From: Stenotrophomonas indicatrix
GTDB lineage: Bacteria > Pseudomonadota > Gammaproteobacteria > Xanthomonadales > Xanthomonadaceae
Assembly (NCBI RefSeq): GCF_002750975.1
Contig: NZ_PEJS01000001.1
Location: 1,674,001-1,738,000 of the forward strand
DNA length: 64,000 bases
Reading direction: 5' to 3'
Shown here: positions 28,326 through 36,153 of the stretch, piece after piece
Position numbering within the stretch: position 1 is the stretch's first letter
How the letters are laid out: each line of letters begins with the position of its first letter
Program-made: the position numbers and the translations under genes
The notes under the pieces: model-generated
Told to the model about the DNA's origin: nothing
What the model saw: only the letters and a program-made list of their open reading frames with translations
Database searches by the model: none

Positions 28326-28367
28326 TGCGTGCCCGGCGACAGCGGTACCGTCCGCTGCCCGGGCCAT

Positions 28368-28400
28368 GCGTTGCGGGACGTCTTCGGCGTCCCGCAACGC
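28368..28400. terminator. Strong stem-loop after prfB
   Basis: A perfect 13-bp stem (28368-28380 with 28388-28400) closed by a 7-base loop TCTTCGG, 43 bases after the prfB stop. No T-run follows, so it is a transcript-end or stability structure rather than a textbook intrinsic terminator. Confidence 0.6.
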
Positions 28401-28424
28401 CGTTGAAACCTGCAGGGCAGGGCG

Positions 28425-29207
28425 ATGATGCGCAGTGAAGCCGAACGCAAGGAACTGGGAGGCTTTCTCAAGGCCTGCCGTGCGCGGGTCGACCCAGCAA
28501 CGCTGGGGCTGCCAGCCGGCCGCCGACGCACGCCGGGCCTGAAGCGCGAGGAAGTCGCACTGGCGATCGGGGTCAGTGTCAGCTGGTACACCTGGATCGA
28601 GCAGGGCCGCGAAGTGCGCGCCTCGCCCGAGGTGCTGGAGCGCCTGGCGCAGGTACTGCGATTGAGCGACGACGAGCGCGCCTACGCGTTCGCACTGTCC
28701 GGCTATGGCGTGCCGCTGGAATCGCCTGATGAGACGGTAACTGACGGCCTGCGCCAGCTGGTGGAGGCGATGCAGCCGATCCCGGCCTACGTGCGCAATA
28801 CCCGATTCGACATCCTGGCCTGGAATCCTGCCATCGCCGATCTGTTTGTTGATTACGGTCAGCTGGCGCCGCACGAACGCAACACGCTGCGGCTGATGTT
28901 CCTGTATCCGCCGTACCGCACGTTGATCCTCAACTGGGAAGAAATGACCCGCGGGCTGCTGGCCAGCTTCCGCGCGGCGATGGCGCAAGCGCCGGACAAG
29001 GCGCCGTTCCTGGCACTGGCCGAGGACATCGGTGCGCACAGCGAGCAGTTCCGCCAGTGGTGGCCCGAGCACGATGTGCGTCGTTTCGACGAAGGTGCGA
29101 AGAAGCTGAACCATCCCACGCGCGGGCTGTTGGACCTGCAGTACGTGGCGCTGGTGCCGGAGAGCCGGCATGACCTGTCACTGGTGACCTACCTGCCGCG
29201 AAGGTAA
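28425..29207 (+). CDS. Helix-turn-helix regulator with MmyB-like ligand-binding domain
   Basis: 260 residues from ATGATG. The N-terminal XRE-type HTH (about 8-75) contains the diagnostic RRTPGLKREEVALAIGVSVSWYTWIEQGR. The C-terminal MmyB-like region (about 95-255) has AYVRNTRFDILAWNPAIADLF, RNTLRLMFLYPPYRTLILNWE and WWPEHDVRRFDEGAKKLNHPTRG, plus the final LVTYLPR. Such regulators bind fatty-acid-like ligands in the solved examples and usually control a neighbouring oxidoreductase. Here the next gene on the strand is an aldehyde dehydrogenase 631 bases away. The target is unknown. Confidence 0.9.
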   Translation: MMRSEAERKELGGFLKACRARVDPATLGLPAGRRRTPGLKREEVALAIGVSVSWYTWIEQGREVRASPEVLERLAQVLRLSDDERAYAFALSGYGVPLESPDETVTDGLRQLVEAMQPIPAYVRNTRFDILAWNPAIADLFVDYGQLAPHERNTLRLMFLYPPYRTLILNWEEMTRGLLASFRAAMAQAPDKAPFLALAEDIGAHSEQFRQWWPEHDVRRFDEGAKKLNHPTRGLLDLQYVALVPESRHDLSLVTYLPRR

Positions 29208-29244
29208 GGGGTTGTTTGGCAGGGCTTGCAGCCCTGCACCTGCT

Positions 29245-29267
29245 GTAGTGCCGGCCGCTGGCCGGCA
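29245..29267 (+). repeat. SMAG element, GCCGGCC type
   Basis: GTAGTGCCGGCCGCTGGCCG with the closing GCA, 38 bases after the regulator stop. The same stem sequence occurs after acnB at 54080. Confidence 0.85.
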
Positions 29268-29275
29268 ACCTCAAT

Positions 29276-29405
29276 AGCAACAGCAACAGCGGGCTTTCCG
29301 TGGGGTGGCGGGGCGGTGTCGGAGTGCGGGGACGCCGCAAGTACGTCCGTGTAGGCTTGGCCGCGGCATCCATGCCGCGGACACCCCGCACTCCGACACC
29401 GCCCC
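29276..29405. repeat. Composite long-hairpin element, copy 1
   Basis: Begins with AGCAACAGCAACAGCGG (29276-29292). A perfect 22-bp inverted repeat follows (29310-29331 with 29384-29405), enclosing a core that contains the 20-base palindrome at 29361-29380 (CCGCGGCATCCATGCCGCGG). A second element with the same leader and a core of the same plan but different arms is at 63255-63400. Confidence 0.75.
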
Positions 29406-29432
29406 ACCTCTGACAGATCTACGCTGCTGTTG

Positions 29433-29546
29433 GTAGGTGTCGACCTTGGTCGACACGTTGATCCACGCCATGCGTGGATGCTTTTCGGTTTCAATTCGAG
29501 ATAGTCGATCTCGATGGAAATTCAGCCACGCATGGCGTGGATCTAC
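29433..29546. repeat. Cluster of three SMAG elements
   Basis: GTAGGTGTCGACCTTGGTCG... (29433-29456), a GTTG-headed GATCCACGCCATGCGTGG copy (29457-29479) and an inverted GATCCACGC copy ending in CTAC (29525-29546). They belong to two stem families and directly adjoin the composite element. Confidence 0.85.
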
Positions 29547-29838
29547 TGGAAGCGACGGGTTGGGTCTGGGGAAGAGCCCCCTGAGTCAGGGGGCGGCCGC
29601 GAAGCGGCGGGGGTATGGGGGCTGGTAAGTGGGGCCCGCGGTTCGCGTAGCGAAGCGTGGGAGCGGCAGCGCGCATGCGATGGCGCGTACCCGGGCGCAG
29701 CCCTGCCGATCAACCCCATTCAGGCAGGTAAGTACAGGTCACAGGATACGCAGACGCCTTGTTGCTGCCATCGATCGGGTCCACATTCGTTGTCAGGAAA
29801 CGGGCAGCCGCCCGTTGTCGAGACAACAGGAGACCTGC
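29547..29838. other. Non-coding stretch ahead of the aldehyde dehydrogenase
   Basis: No credible gene. It contains a 19-base palindrome (GCCCCCTGAGTCAGGGGGC, 29576-29594), a small GCCGCGAAGCGGC hairpin right after it and further GC-rich inverted stretches up to about 29700. Together with 29208-29546 it makes a 631-base gene-free region made up largely of repeats. Confidence 0.7.
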
Positions 29839-31230
29839 ATGTCCGCTTCCCCCGCAGCCCCCGCTGCCATTTCCCGCGATCCGGCCACCGGCCAGCAGAT
29901 CGCCAGCCACCCTTTCGCCACCGACGCCGAGCTGGAAGCCATCCTCGACCGCGGCCAGGCCGGTTTTGCAGCCTGGAGCGCGCAGTCACTGCAACAACGC
30001 GCCAGCGTGCTGCGTGCGATGGCTGCCGTGCTGCGCCGCGACCGTGAACCGCTGGCCGCGATGGCCACTGCCGAGATGGGCAAGGTCCAGGCCGAGTCGC
30101 TGGCCGAGATCGAGAAGTGCGCGGTGCTGTGTGACTGGTACGCCGACAACGGTGCGGCGTTCCTGCGCGATGAACCCACTGCGGTGGCCGACAACAAGGC
30201 CTATGTCTCCTACCTGCCGCTGGGCGTTGTGCTGGGCATCATGCCGTGGAATTTCCCGTACTGGCAGGTGATGCGCGCGGCCGTGCCGATCCTCATGGGC
30301 GGCAACGGCTTCCTGCTGAAGCCGGCCGAGAACATCGTCGGCACCGCCGGGCTGCTCGCCGCTGCGTGGCGCGATGCGGGCCTGCCGGACGGCACCTTCA
30401 TCGCCGCCAACATCAGCCGCGAGGGAACCAGTGCCGCCATCGCCGATGACCGCATCGCTGCCGTGACCCTGACCGGCAGCGTCGCTGCGGGGCGCAGCAT
30501 CGCCGCGCAGGCCGGGCAGGCGCTGAAGAAGGTGGTGCTGGAGCTGGGTGGCTCGGATCCATTCATCGTGCTGGCCGACGCCGACCTGGAGGCAGCGGTC
30601 GATGCCGCGGTGGCCTCGCGCTTCCAGAACACCGGGCAGGTGTGCATTGCCGGCAAGCGCATCATCGTCGAAGACGCCGTGTATGAGCGTTTCGTGTCGT
30701 TGTTCTGCGAGCGCGTGCAGGCGCTGACCGTGGGCGATGGCCGCGAGGCCGGCAACCGGATCGGACCGATGGCCCGGCAGGACCTGCTTGAACAGCTTGA
30801 TGCACAGGTGCGTGCGTCGGTCGAGGCCGGTGCGCAGTTGCTCGTGGGCGGCAAGCAGCTCGATCGCCCCGGCAGTTTCTATGCACCCACCGTGCTGGCT
30901 GGCGTCGAGCCGGGCATGCAGGCCTTCGACACCGAGACCTTCGGGCCAGTGGCGTCGATCAGCCGCGCGCGCGACGCCGACCATGCGGTGGAACTGGCCA
31001 ACCAGAGCGAGTTCGGCCTGAGCGGCAATCTGTGGACCGGCGACCACGCCCGCGCGATGCAGTTGGCGCGCCGGCTGCAGACCGGTGGCGTGTTCGTCAA
31101 CGGTTTCTCTGCCTCCGATCCACGCGTGCCGATCGGCGGAGTGAAGAAGAGCGGCTTCGGCCGCGAGCTGTCGCACTTCGGCATCCGCGAGTTCGTCAAC
31201 GCGCAGACGGTGTGGTTCGACCGCCGTTGA
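29839..31230 (+). CDS. sad: NAD(P)-dependent aldehyde dehydrogenase, succinate-semialdehyde dehydrogenase type
   Basis: 463 residues, matching the roughly 460-residue Sad/YneI subgroup. The cofactor region MPWNFPYWQVMRAA, the catalytic Glu in LELGGSDPF and the nucleophile Cys in FQNTGQVCIAGKR are all present, with the terminal GGVKKSGFGRELSHFGIREFVN. The enzyme oxidises an aldehyde, probably succinic semialdehyde, to the acid. The start at 29839 has AGGAGA five bases upstream; the longer upstream frame covers repeats. It lies 75 bases before the acetolactate-synthase-like gene on the same strand. The symbol reflects the subgroup; other semialdehydes are possible. Confidence 0.85.
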   Translation: MSASPAAPAAISRDPATGQQIASHPFATDAELEAILDRGQAGFAAWSAQSLQQRASVLRAMAAVLRRDREPLAAMATAEMGKVQAESLAEIEKCAVLCDWYADNGAAFLRDEPTAVADNKAYVSYLPLGVVLGIMPWNFPYWQVMRAAVPILMGGNGFLLKPAENIVGTAGLLAAAWRDAGLPDGTFIAANISREGTSAAIADDRIAAVTLTGSVAAGRSIAAQAGQALKKVVLELGGSDPFIVLADADLEAAVDAAVASRFQNTGQVCIAGKRIIVEDAVYERFVSLFCERVQALTVGDGREAGNRIGPMARQDLLEQLDAQVRASVEAGAQLLVGGKQLDRPGSFYAPTVLAGVEPGMQAFDTETFGPVASISRARDADHAVELANQSEFGLSGNLWTGDHARAMQLARRLQTGGVFVNGFSASDPRVPIGGVKKSGFGRELSHFGIREFVNAQTVWFDRR

Positions 31231-31305
31231 CGCGGGCCATCCACCGTTCCTGTCAGCATCCCTGCAACGTTCCATCATCACGCACTGCGAGAAGGACGTC
31301 ATTCC

Positions 31306-32946
31306 ATGTCCAAGGGTTCCGATCTGCTCGTCGCCGCACTCGAAAACGAGGGCGTCGAGCGCATTTTTGGCATTCCCGGTGAAGAGAACCTCGATGTCGT
31401 CGAGTCGCTTCGCCACTCCAGCATCGAGCTGGTCATCACCCGCCACGAACAGGCTGCCGTGTTCATGGCCGCCACCTACGGCCGCCTGACCGGCAAGCCC
31501 GGCGTATGCCTGGCCACGCTCGGCCCGGGTGCACTGAACTTCACCACCGGTGCCGCCTACGCACTGCTCGGCGCGTGGCCGGTGATCATGATCACCGGGC
31601 AGAAGGGCATCGTGGCCAGCAAGCAGGCGCGCTTCCAGATCGTGGATATCGTCAGCACGATGAAGCCGCTGACCAAGTCGGCGCGGCAGATCGTTTCGGC
31701 GCGCACCATCCCCACCATCGTCCGCGAGGCCTTCCGCACGGCGCTGGAAGAGCGGCCCGGGCCGGTGCTGCTGGAACTGCCCGAGGACATCGCGGCGATG
31801 GAGGTCGAGGACGTTGCACTGATCCCGCCACACCCGGTGGATCGGCCGATCGCCAGTCCCGAGGCGCTGGACCGTGCGGCGCAGATCATCCGCGAGGCCA
31901 AGCGGCCGCTGCTGGTGATCGCGTCGGCGGCGTCGCGACCGCAGTCCAGCGAAGCGCTGTCGGCCTTCGTACTGCGGGCCGGCATCCCGTTCGTCACCAC
32001 GCAGATGGGCAAGGGCGCGGTGGCCGGTGGCTCGGGCCTGTACATGGGCACGGCGGCACTGAGCGAGCGCGACTACGTGCACATGGCCATCGATCAGGCC
32101 GACGTGATCGTGACCATTGGCCACGAGGTGACGGAGAAGCCGCCCTTCGTGATGCGCCCGGGTGGCCGCACGGTCATCCACATCGGCTATTCGCAGGCCG
32201 CGGTGGAGCAGGTGTACTTCCCGCAGGTGGAGGTGATCGGCGATATCGGCCGCTCGCTGACCCTGCTGGCCGACCGTATCGAGGGCAGGGTGGACAACGC
32301 CGCTGCACTGCTGCCGCTGCGCGCGACGATCCTGGAGCACATCGCCGATCGCGCCGAAGAGGCCGGTTTCACGCCGCAGCGGCTGGTGCATGACGTGCGC
32401 CAGGTGATGCCGCCGGACGGCATCGTGGCGCTGGACAACGGCATGTACAAGATCTGGTTCGCGCGCAACTACCGCACCCAGGTGGCCAATACGCTGCTGC
32501 TGGACAACGCATTGGCAACGATGGGCGCGGGGCTGCCGTCGGCGATCATGGCCTCGATCCTGTACCCGCAGCGCCGCGTGCTGGCGGTGTGTGGCGATGG
32601 CGGTTTCATGATGAACAGCCAGGAGCTGGAGACCGCGCGACGGCTGGGCCTGAACCTGGTAGTGCTGATCCTCAACGACGGCGCCTACGGGATGATCCGC
32701 TGGAAGCAGGCGGTGGATGGTTTCGCCGACTACGGCATGACCTTCGGCAATCCGGATTTCGTCAAATACGCCGAGGCCTATGGCTGCCAGGGGCACGAGG
32801 TGACGGCGATCGAGCAGTTCATTCCGACCCTGGAAGCAGCCTTCACCGCGGGCGGCGTGCATCTGGTGTCGGTGCCGGTGGACTATTCGGAGAACCAGCG
32901 CGTGCTGGTGGATGAGCTGCGGCAGGCATTCCCCGGGAACGGGTGA
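31306..32946 (+). CDS. Thiamine-diphosphate enzyme, acetolactate synthase large-subunit type
   Basis: 546 residues. It has the three domains of ThDP carboligases. The N-terminal domain has the catalytic Glu in VITRHEQAAVFMA and the segment TLGPGALNFTTGAAYA. The C-terminal ThDP-binding motif is GDGGFMMNSQELETARRLGLNLVVLILND. No regulatory small subunit is adjacent, as with catabolic AlsS-type enzymes, which form acetolactate from two pyruvates. Annotations as AlsS or as a related 2-oxoacid carboligase are both possible. The gene probably forms an operon with the upstream aldehyde dehydrogenase; this pairing suggests a 2-oxoacid/aldehyde pathway, not ilv biosynthesis. Confidence 0.85.
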   Translation: MSKGSDLLVAALENEGVERIFGIPGEENLDVVESLRHSSIELVITRHEQAAVFMAATYGRLTGKPGVCLATLGPGALNFTTGAAYALLGAWPVIMITGQKGIVASKQARFQIVDIVSTMKPLTKSARQIVSARTIPTIVREAFRTALEERPGPVLLELPEDIAAMEVEDVALIPPHPVDRPIASPEALDRAAQIIREAKRPLLVIASAASRPQSSEALSAFVLRAGIPFVTTQMGKGAVAGGSGLYMGTAALSERDYVHMAIDQADVIVTIGHEVTEKPPFVMRPGGRTVIHIGYSQAAVEQVYFPQVEVIGDIGRSLTLLADRIEGRVDNAAALLPLRATILEHIADRAEEAGFTPQRLVHDVRQVMPPDGIVALDNGMYKIWFARNYRTQVANTLLLDNALATMGAGLPSAIMASILYPQRRVLAVCGDGGFMMNSQELETARRLGLNLVVLILNDGAYGMIRWKQAVDGFADYGMTFGNPDFVKYAEAYGCQGHEVTAIEQFIPTLEAAFTAGGVHLVSVPVDYSENQRVLVDELRQAFPGNG

Positions 32947-32963
32947 ATCCGGGGCATGGTCCG

Positions 32964-33187
32964 GTAGGTGTCGCCCCCGAGCCCGGTAGGTGTCGACCTT
33001 GGTCGACACAGTAGATCCAGACCATGCGTGGATGCCTTCCCATGCCCGGCGCGGTAGAGCGCCAACCAAGGTTGGCGGCTACCAGGGCGCTGGATCGAGG
33101 TTGATCGACTGCGGCAGGGGTTCCTGGGAGCCCGGTAGGTGTCGACCTTGGTCGACACGGTGGGCGCCAACCAAGGTTGGCGGCTAC
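32964..33187. repeat. Dense SMAG cluster upstream of lysS
   Basis: Within 224 bases: a truncated GTAGGTGTCG piece (32964), GTAGGTGTCGACC copies at 32986-33009 and 33135-33158, a GTAGATCCA copy at 33011-33034, and two inverted GTAGCCGCCAACC copies at 33061-33082 and 33164-33187. The last four form a repeated pair (GTGTCGACC element followed by CCAACC element). The whole 346-base gap from 32947 to 33292 holds no gene. Confidence 0.88.
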
Positions 33188-33292
33188 CGGAGCAGGGGCG
33201 GCCCGAGGCCGGGGCAGGGCGCTTTTGGTATGCTGGGCAACCGGCTGCGCCGGGCGCAACACTCCCCCTCACTACACGATTCCCGCAGATCC

Positions 33293-34804
33293 ATGAGCGA
33301 AGCTACCGATACCCCCCCCGTCGACGAAAACAAGTTGATCGCCGAGCGCCGTGAGAAACTCAAAGCGCTGCGCGGGCAGGGGATCGCGTATCCGAACGAC
33401 TTCCGTCGCGAGGACTTCGCCGGCAGCCTGCAGGAAGAATTCGCCGATGCGGAGCAGTGGACCGCCGAAACCCTGGAAGGCAACGGCCGCCAGGTGAAGA
33501 TGGCCGGTCGCCTGATGGCCAAGCGGGTCATGGGCAAGGCCAGCTTCGCCCAGATCCAGGACGAATCGGGCCGCATCCAGCTGTTCCTGCAGGGCAGCGT
33601 GCTGGGTGATGCCTACACCGCCTTCAAGGGCTGGGACGTGGGCGACATCATCGCTGTCGAAGGTGGCCTGACCCGCACCAAGACCGGCGAGCTGTCGGTC
33701 AAGGCCGAATCGATCCGTCTGCTGACCAAGTCGCTGCGCCCGCTGCCGGACAAGTGGCATGGCCTGGCCGACGTCGAACAGCGTTATCGCCAGCGTTACG
33801 TCGACCTGATCGTGACGCCGGAGTCGCGCGCGGTCTTCATCAAGCGCTCGAAGATCATCCGTGCGATGCGTGCATGGCTGGACAACCGCGACTTCCTCGA
33901 AGTCGAAACGCCGATGATGCATTACATCCCCGGCGGCGCGGCGGCCAAGCCGTTCACCACCCACCACAACGCGCTGGACCTTGACCTGTACCTGCGCGTT
34001 GCGCCGGAGCTGTACCTCAAGCGCCTGACCGTCGGTGGCCTGGAACGCGTCTACGAAATCAACCGCAACTTCCGCAACGAAGGCGTCAGCACCCGCCACA
34101 ACCCGGAATTCACCATGATGGAACTGTACGAGGCCTATGCCACGTACAACGAGATCATGGACCTGACCGAAGGCGTGATCCGTGACGTGGCACAGTCGGT
34201 GAACGGCACCACCGTGGTCGAGTGGGACGGCGCCAACATCGACCTGGGCCCGGCGTTCCGCCGCTGGCGCATGGACGAGGCGGTGCGCCACCACAACCCG
34301 GAAATCTCCGCGGCCGACTGCACCGACCGTGACGCGCTGCTGCGCCATTGCGAGCGCCTGAAGATCCGCGTCAAGCCGTCCTACGGCTGGGGCAAGCTGC
34401 TGCTGGAGATCTTCGAAGCCACCGTCGAGCACACCTTGATCCAGCCGACCTTCATCACCGATCACCCGGTGGAGGTCTCGCCGCTGGCCCGCGCCAACGA
34501 CAACGATCCGGGCTATACCGACCGCTTCGAACTGTTCGTAAACGGCAAGGAACTGGCCAACGGCTTCTCCGAGCTGAACGACCCGGAAGACCAGGCCCAG
34601 CGCTTCCAGGCGCAGGTGGCGGCGAAGGAAGGCGGCGATGACGAGGCCATGCACTACGACGCCGACTACATCCGTGCGCTGGAGTACGGAATGGCGCCGA
34701 CCGGCGGCCTTGGCATCGGCGTCGATCGCCTGGTGATGCTGCTGACCGGCAGCAGCTCGATCCGCGACGTGCTGCTGTTCCCGTACATGCGTCCGGAGCA
34801 GTAA
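33293..34804 (+). CDS. lysS: Lysyl-tRNA synthetase (class II)
   Basis: 503 residues, the standard length. It charges tRNA-Lys. The N-terminal OB-fold anticodon-binding domain (about 55-160; [23 protein letters not shown]) precedes the class II catalytic core with motif 2 ([20 protein letters not shown]) and motif 3 ([14 protein letters not shown]). The start at 33293 was chosen because the upstream frame lies in repeat sequence. In E. coli and Xanthomonas lysS follows prfB directly; here it is separated from prfB by about 5 kb and precedes rpfG. Confidence 0.97.
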   Translation: MSEATDTPPVDENKLIAERREKLKALRGQGIAYPNDFRREDFAGSLQEEFADAEQWTAETLEGNGRQVKMAGRLMAKRVMGKASFAQIQDESGRIQLFLQGSVLGDAYTAFKGWDVGDIIAVEGGLTRTKTGELSVKAESIRLLTKSLRPLPDKWHGLADVEQRYRQRYVDLIVTPESRAVFIKRSKIIRAMRAWLDNRDFLEVETPMMHYIPGGAAAKPFTTHHNALDLDLYLRVAPELYLKRLTVGGLERVYEINRNFRNEGVSTRHNPEFTMMELYEAYATYNEIMDLTEGVIRDVAQSVNGTTVVEWDGANIDLGPAFRRWRMDEAVRHHNPEISAADCTDRDALLRHCERLKIRVKPSYGWGKLLLEIFEATVEHTLIQPTFITDHPVEVSPLARANDNDPGYTDRFELFVNGKELANGFSELNDPEDQAQRFQAQVAAKEGGDDEAMHYDADYIRALEYGMAPTGGLGIGVDRLVMLLTGSSSIRDVLLFPYMRPEQ

Positions 34805-35007
34805 CCGGCGTTTTCGGCGTCCGTTTGTGCGCGTCGTCTCGGTTTGAGACGGCGCCATTGACGCATCCCGCACTCGGCGTATCGTTATTGCACAACCTTG
34901 ACACCGGCTATGGCTTCATGGGGTCAGGGGAGGCCGCGATGTGGAGAATCCGCTTCACATTGTGACGACGATCATGAATCGGGGAGCTTGTGACGGGAGT
35001 CGAGCCG

Positions 35008-36153
35008 ATGCAGGGTGCCAGCGTGCACAGCGGCGGGGTATCCTCGCCCGCTGACCTTTCAGCATGGTCGAGAAAGCAGGCAGAGAACGCCTTGAACATC
35101 GTCATCGTCGATGACCAGACTTCCGCACGGACGATGCTCCGTCACGTCATCGAGGACATCGCGCCGGAACTGAGCGTGCATGACTTCGGCGATCCGTTGA
35201 CGGCGTTGGCATGGTGCGAATCGTACCCGGTCGACCTGCTGCTTCTCGATTACCGCATGCCGGAGATGGACGGGCTGGAGTTCGCCCGCCGCTTCCGCCG
35301 GCTGCCCAAACATCGCGATATTCCGGTGATCCTGATCACCGTGGTGGGTGATGAGCCGATCCGCCAGGCAGCACTGGAAGCCGGCGTGATCGATTTCCTG
35401 GTCAAGCCGATCCGCCCGCGCGAACTGCGCGCACGCTGCTACAACCTGTTGCAGCTGCGCCAGCAGACCGAGAACGTGAAGCAGCGTGCGCTGTCGCTGG
35501 AGCAGCGGCTGCTGGCCAGCATGCACGAGGTGGAGGAGCGCGAGCGCGAGACGCTTTCGCGGCTGGCGCGTGCGATCGAGTTCCGTGATGCCGGCACCAG
35601 TGCCTACCTTGAGCGCATGGCGCGCGTGGCTGGCCTGATCGCCGAGCAGCTGGGCCTGCCGGAAGACGACGTCAAGCTGATCGAGATGGCCGCGCCGCTG
35701 CACGACATGGGCAAGATCGCCATTCCCGATGCGGTGCTGCTCAAGCAGGGCAAGCTCAATGATGAGGAGCTGGCGATCATGCGCCGGCATCCACGCATTG
35801 GCCATGAACTGCTCAGTGGCAGCCAGAACCGCTTCATCCAGGTCGGTGCATTGATCGCGCTGCGTCACCATGAGCGCTACGACGGCAGTGGTTATCCCGA
35901 TGGCCTGGTCGGCGATGCGATTCCGCTGGAGGCACGCATCGTCGCTGTGGCCGACGTGTTCGATGCGCTGATCTCGCCGCGCCCCTACAAGGAAGCGTGG
36001 ACGATGGAAGCCACCATGGCCTACCTGTATGCCCAGCGCGGGCGCCTGTTCGATCCGCGTTGCGTGGACGCGTTGCTGCGCGGTCGTGAGCAGCTGGAAC
36101 AGATCTGCGCCGAGCACTCCACCGCCTCTGCACGGCCGGGACTGGGCGCGTGA
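35008..36153 (+). CDS. rpfG: Response regulator RpfG, HD-GYP cyclic di-GMP phosphodiesterase
   Basis: 381 residues. An N-terminal receiver domain (about 30-150; NIVIVDDQTSARTMLRHVIED, phospho-acceptor Asp81 in LLLDYRMPEMDG) is joined to an HD-GYP domain with HD at 232-233 (LHDMGKIAIPD) and GYP at 295-297 (HHERYDGSGYPDGL). When phosphorylated by RpfC in response to DSF it degrades cyclic di-GMP. The ATG at 35008 gives the N-terminus MQGASVHSGGV, like Xanthomonas RpfG; an in-frame GTG at 34990 is less likely. The stop overlaps rpfC by four bases, and no rpfH lies between them. Confidence 0.97.
   Translation: MQGASVHSGGVSSPADLSAWSRKQAENALNIVIVDDQTSARTMLRHVIEDIAPELSVHDFGDPLTALAWCESYPVDLLLLDYRMPEMDGLEFARRFRRLPKHRDIPVILITVVGDEPIRQAALEAGVIDFLVKPIRPRELRARCYNLLQLRQQTENVKQRALSLEQRLLASMHEVEERERETLSRLARAIEFRDAGTSAYLERMARVAGLIAEQLGLPEDDVKLIEMAAPLHDMGKIAIPDAVLLKQGKLNDEELAIMRRHPRIGHELLSGSQNRFIQVGALIALRHHERYDGSGYPDGLVGDAIPLEARIVAVADVFDALISPRPYKEAWTMEATMAYLYAQRGRLFDPRCVDALLRGREQLEQICAEHSTASARPGLGA

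Noticed and set aside
29547..29838. N-terminal extension of the aldehyde dehydrogenase to 29629
   Set aside because: The extension covers palindromic repeats. The ATG at 29839 has a good ribosome-binding site and gives the family's usual length.
32964..33187. Repeats at regular spacing that might be read as a CRISPR array
   Set aside because: The units are palindromes of three different families in both orientations, without equal-length unique spacers or cas genes.
34898..34903. TTGACA as the -35 box of an rpfG promoter
   Set aside because: No acceptable -10 hexamer at 16-18 bases; one perfect -35 alone is not evidence.
34961..34976. TGTGACGACGATCATG as a CRP/Clp site ahead of rpfG
   Set aside because: Only the left half matches well; the right half lacks TCACA. 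Too weak to call without binding data.
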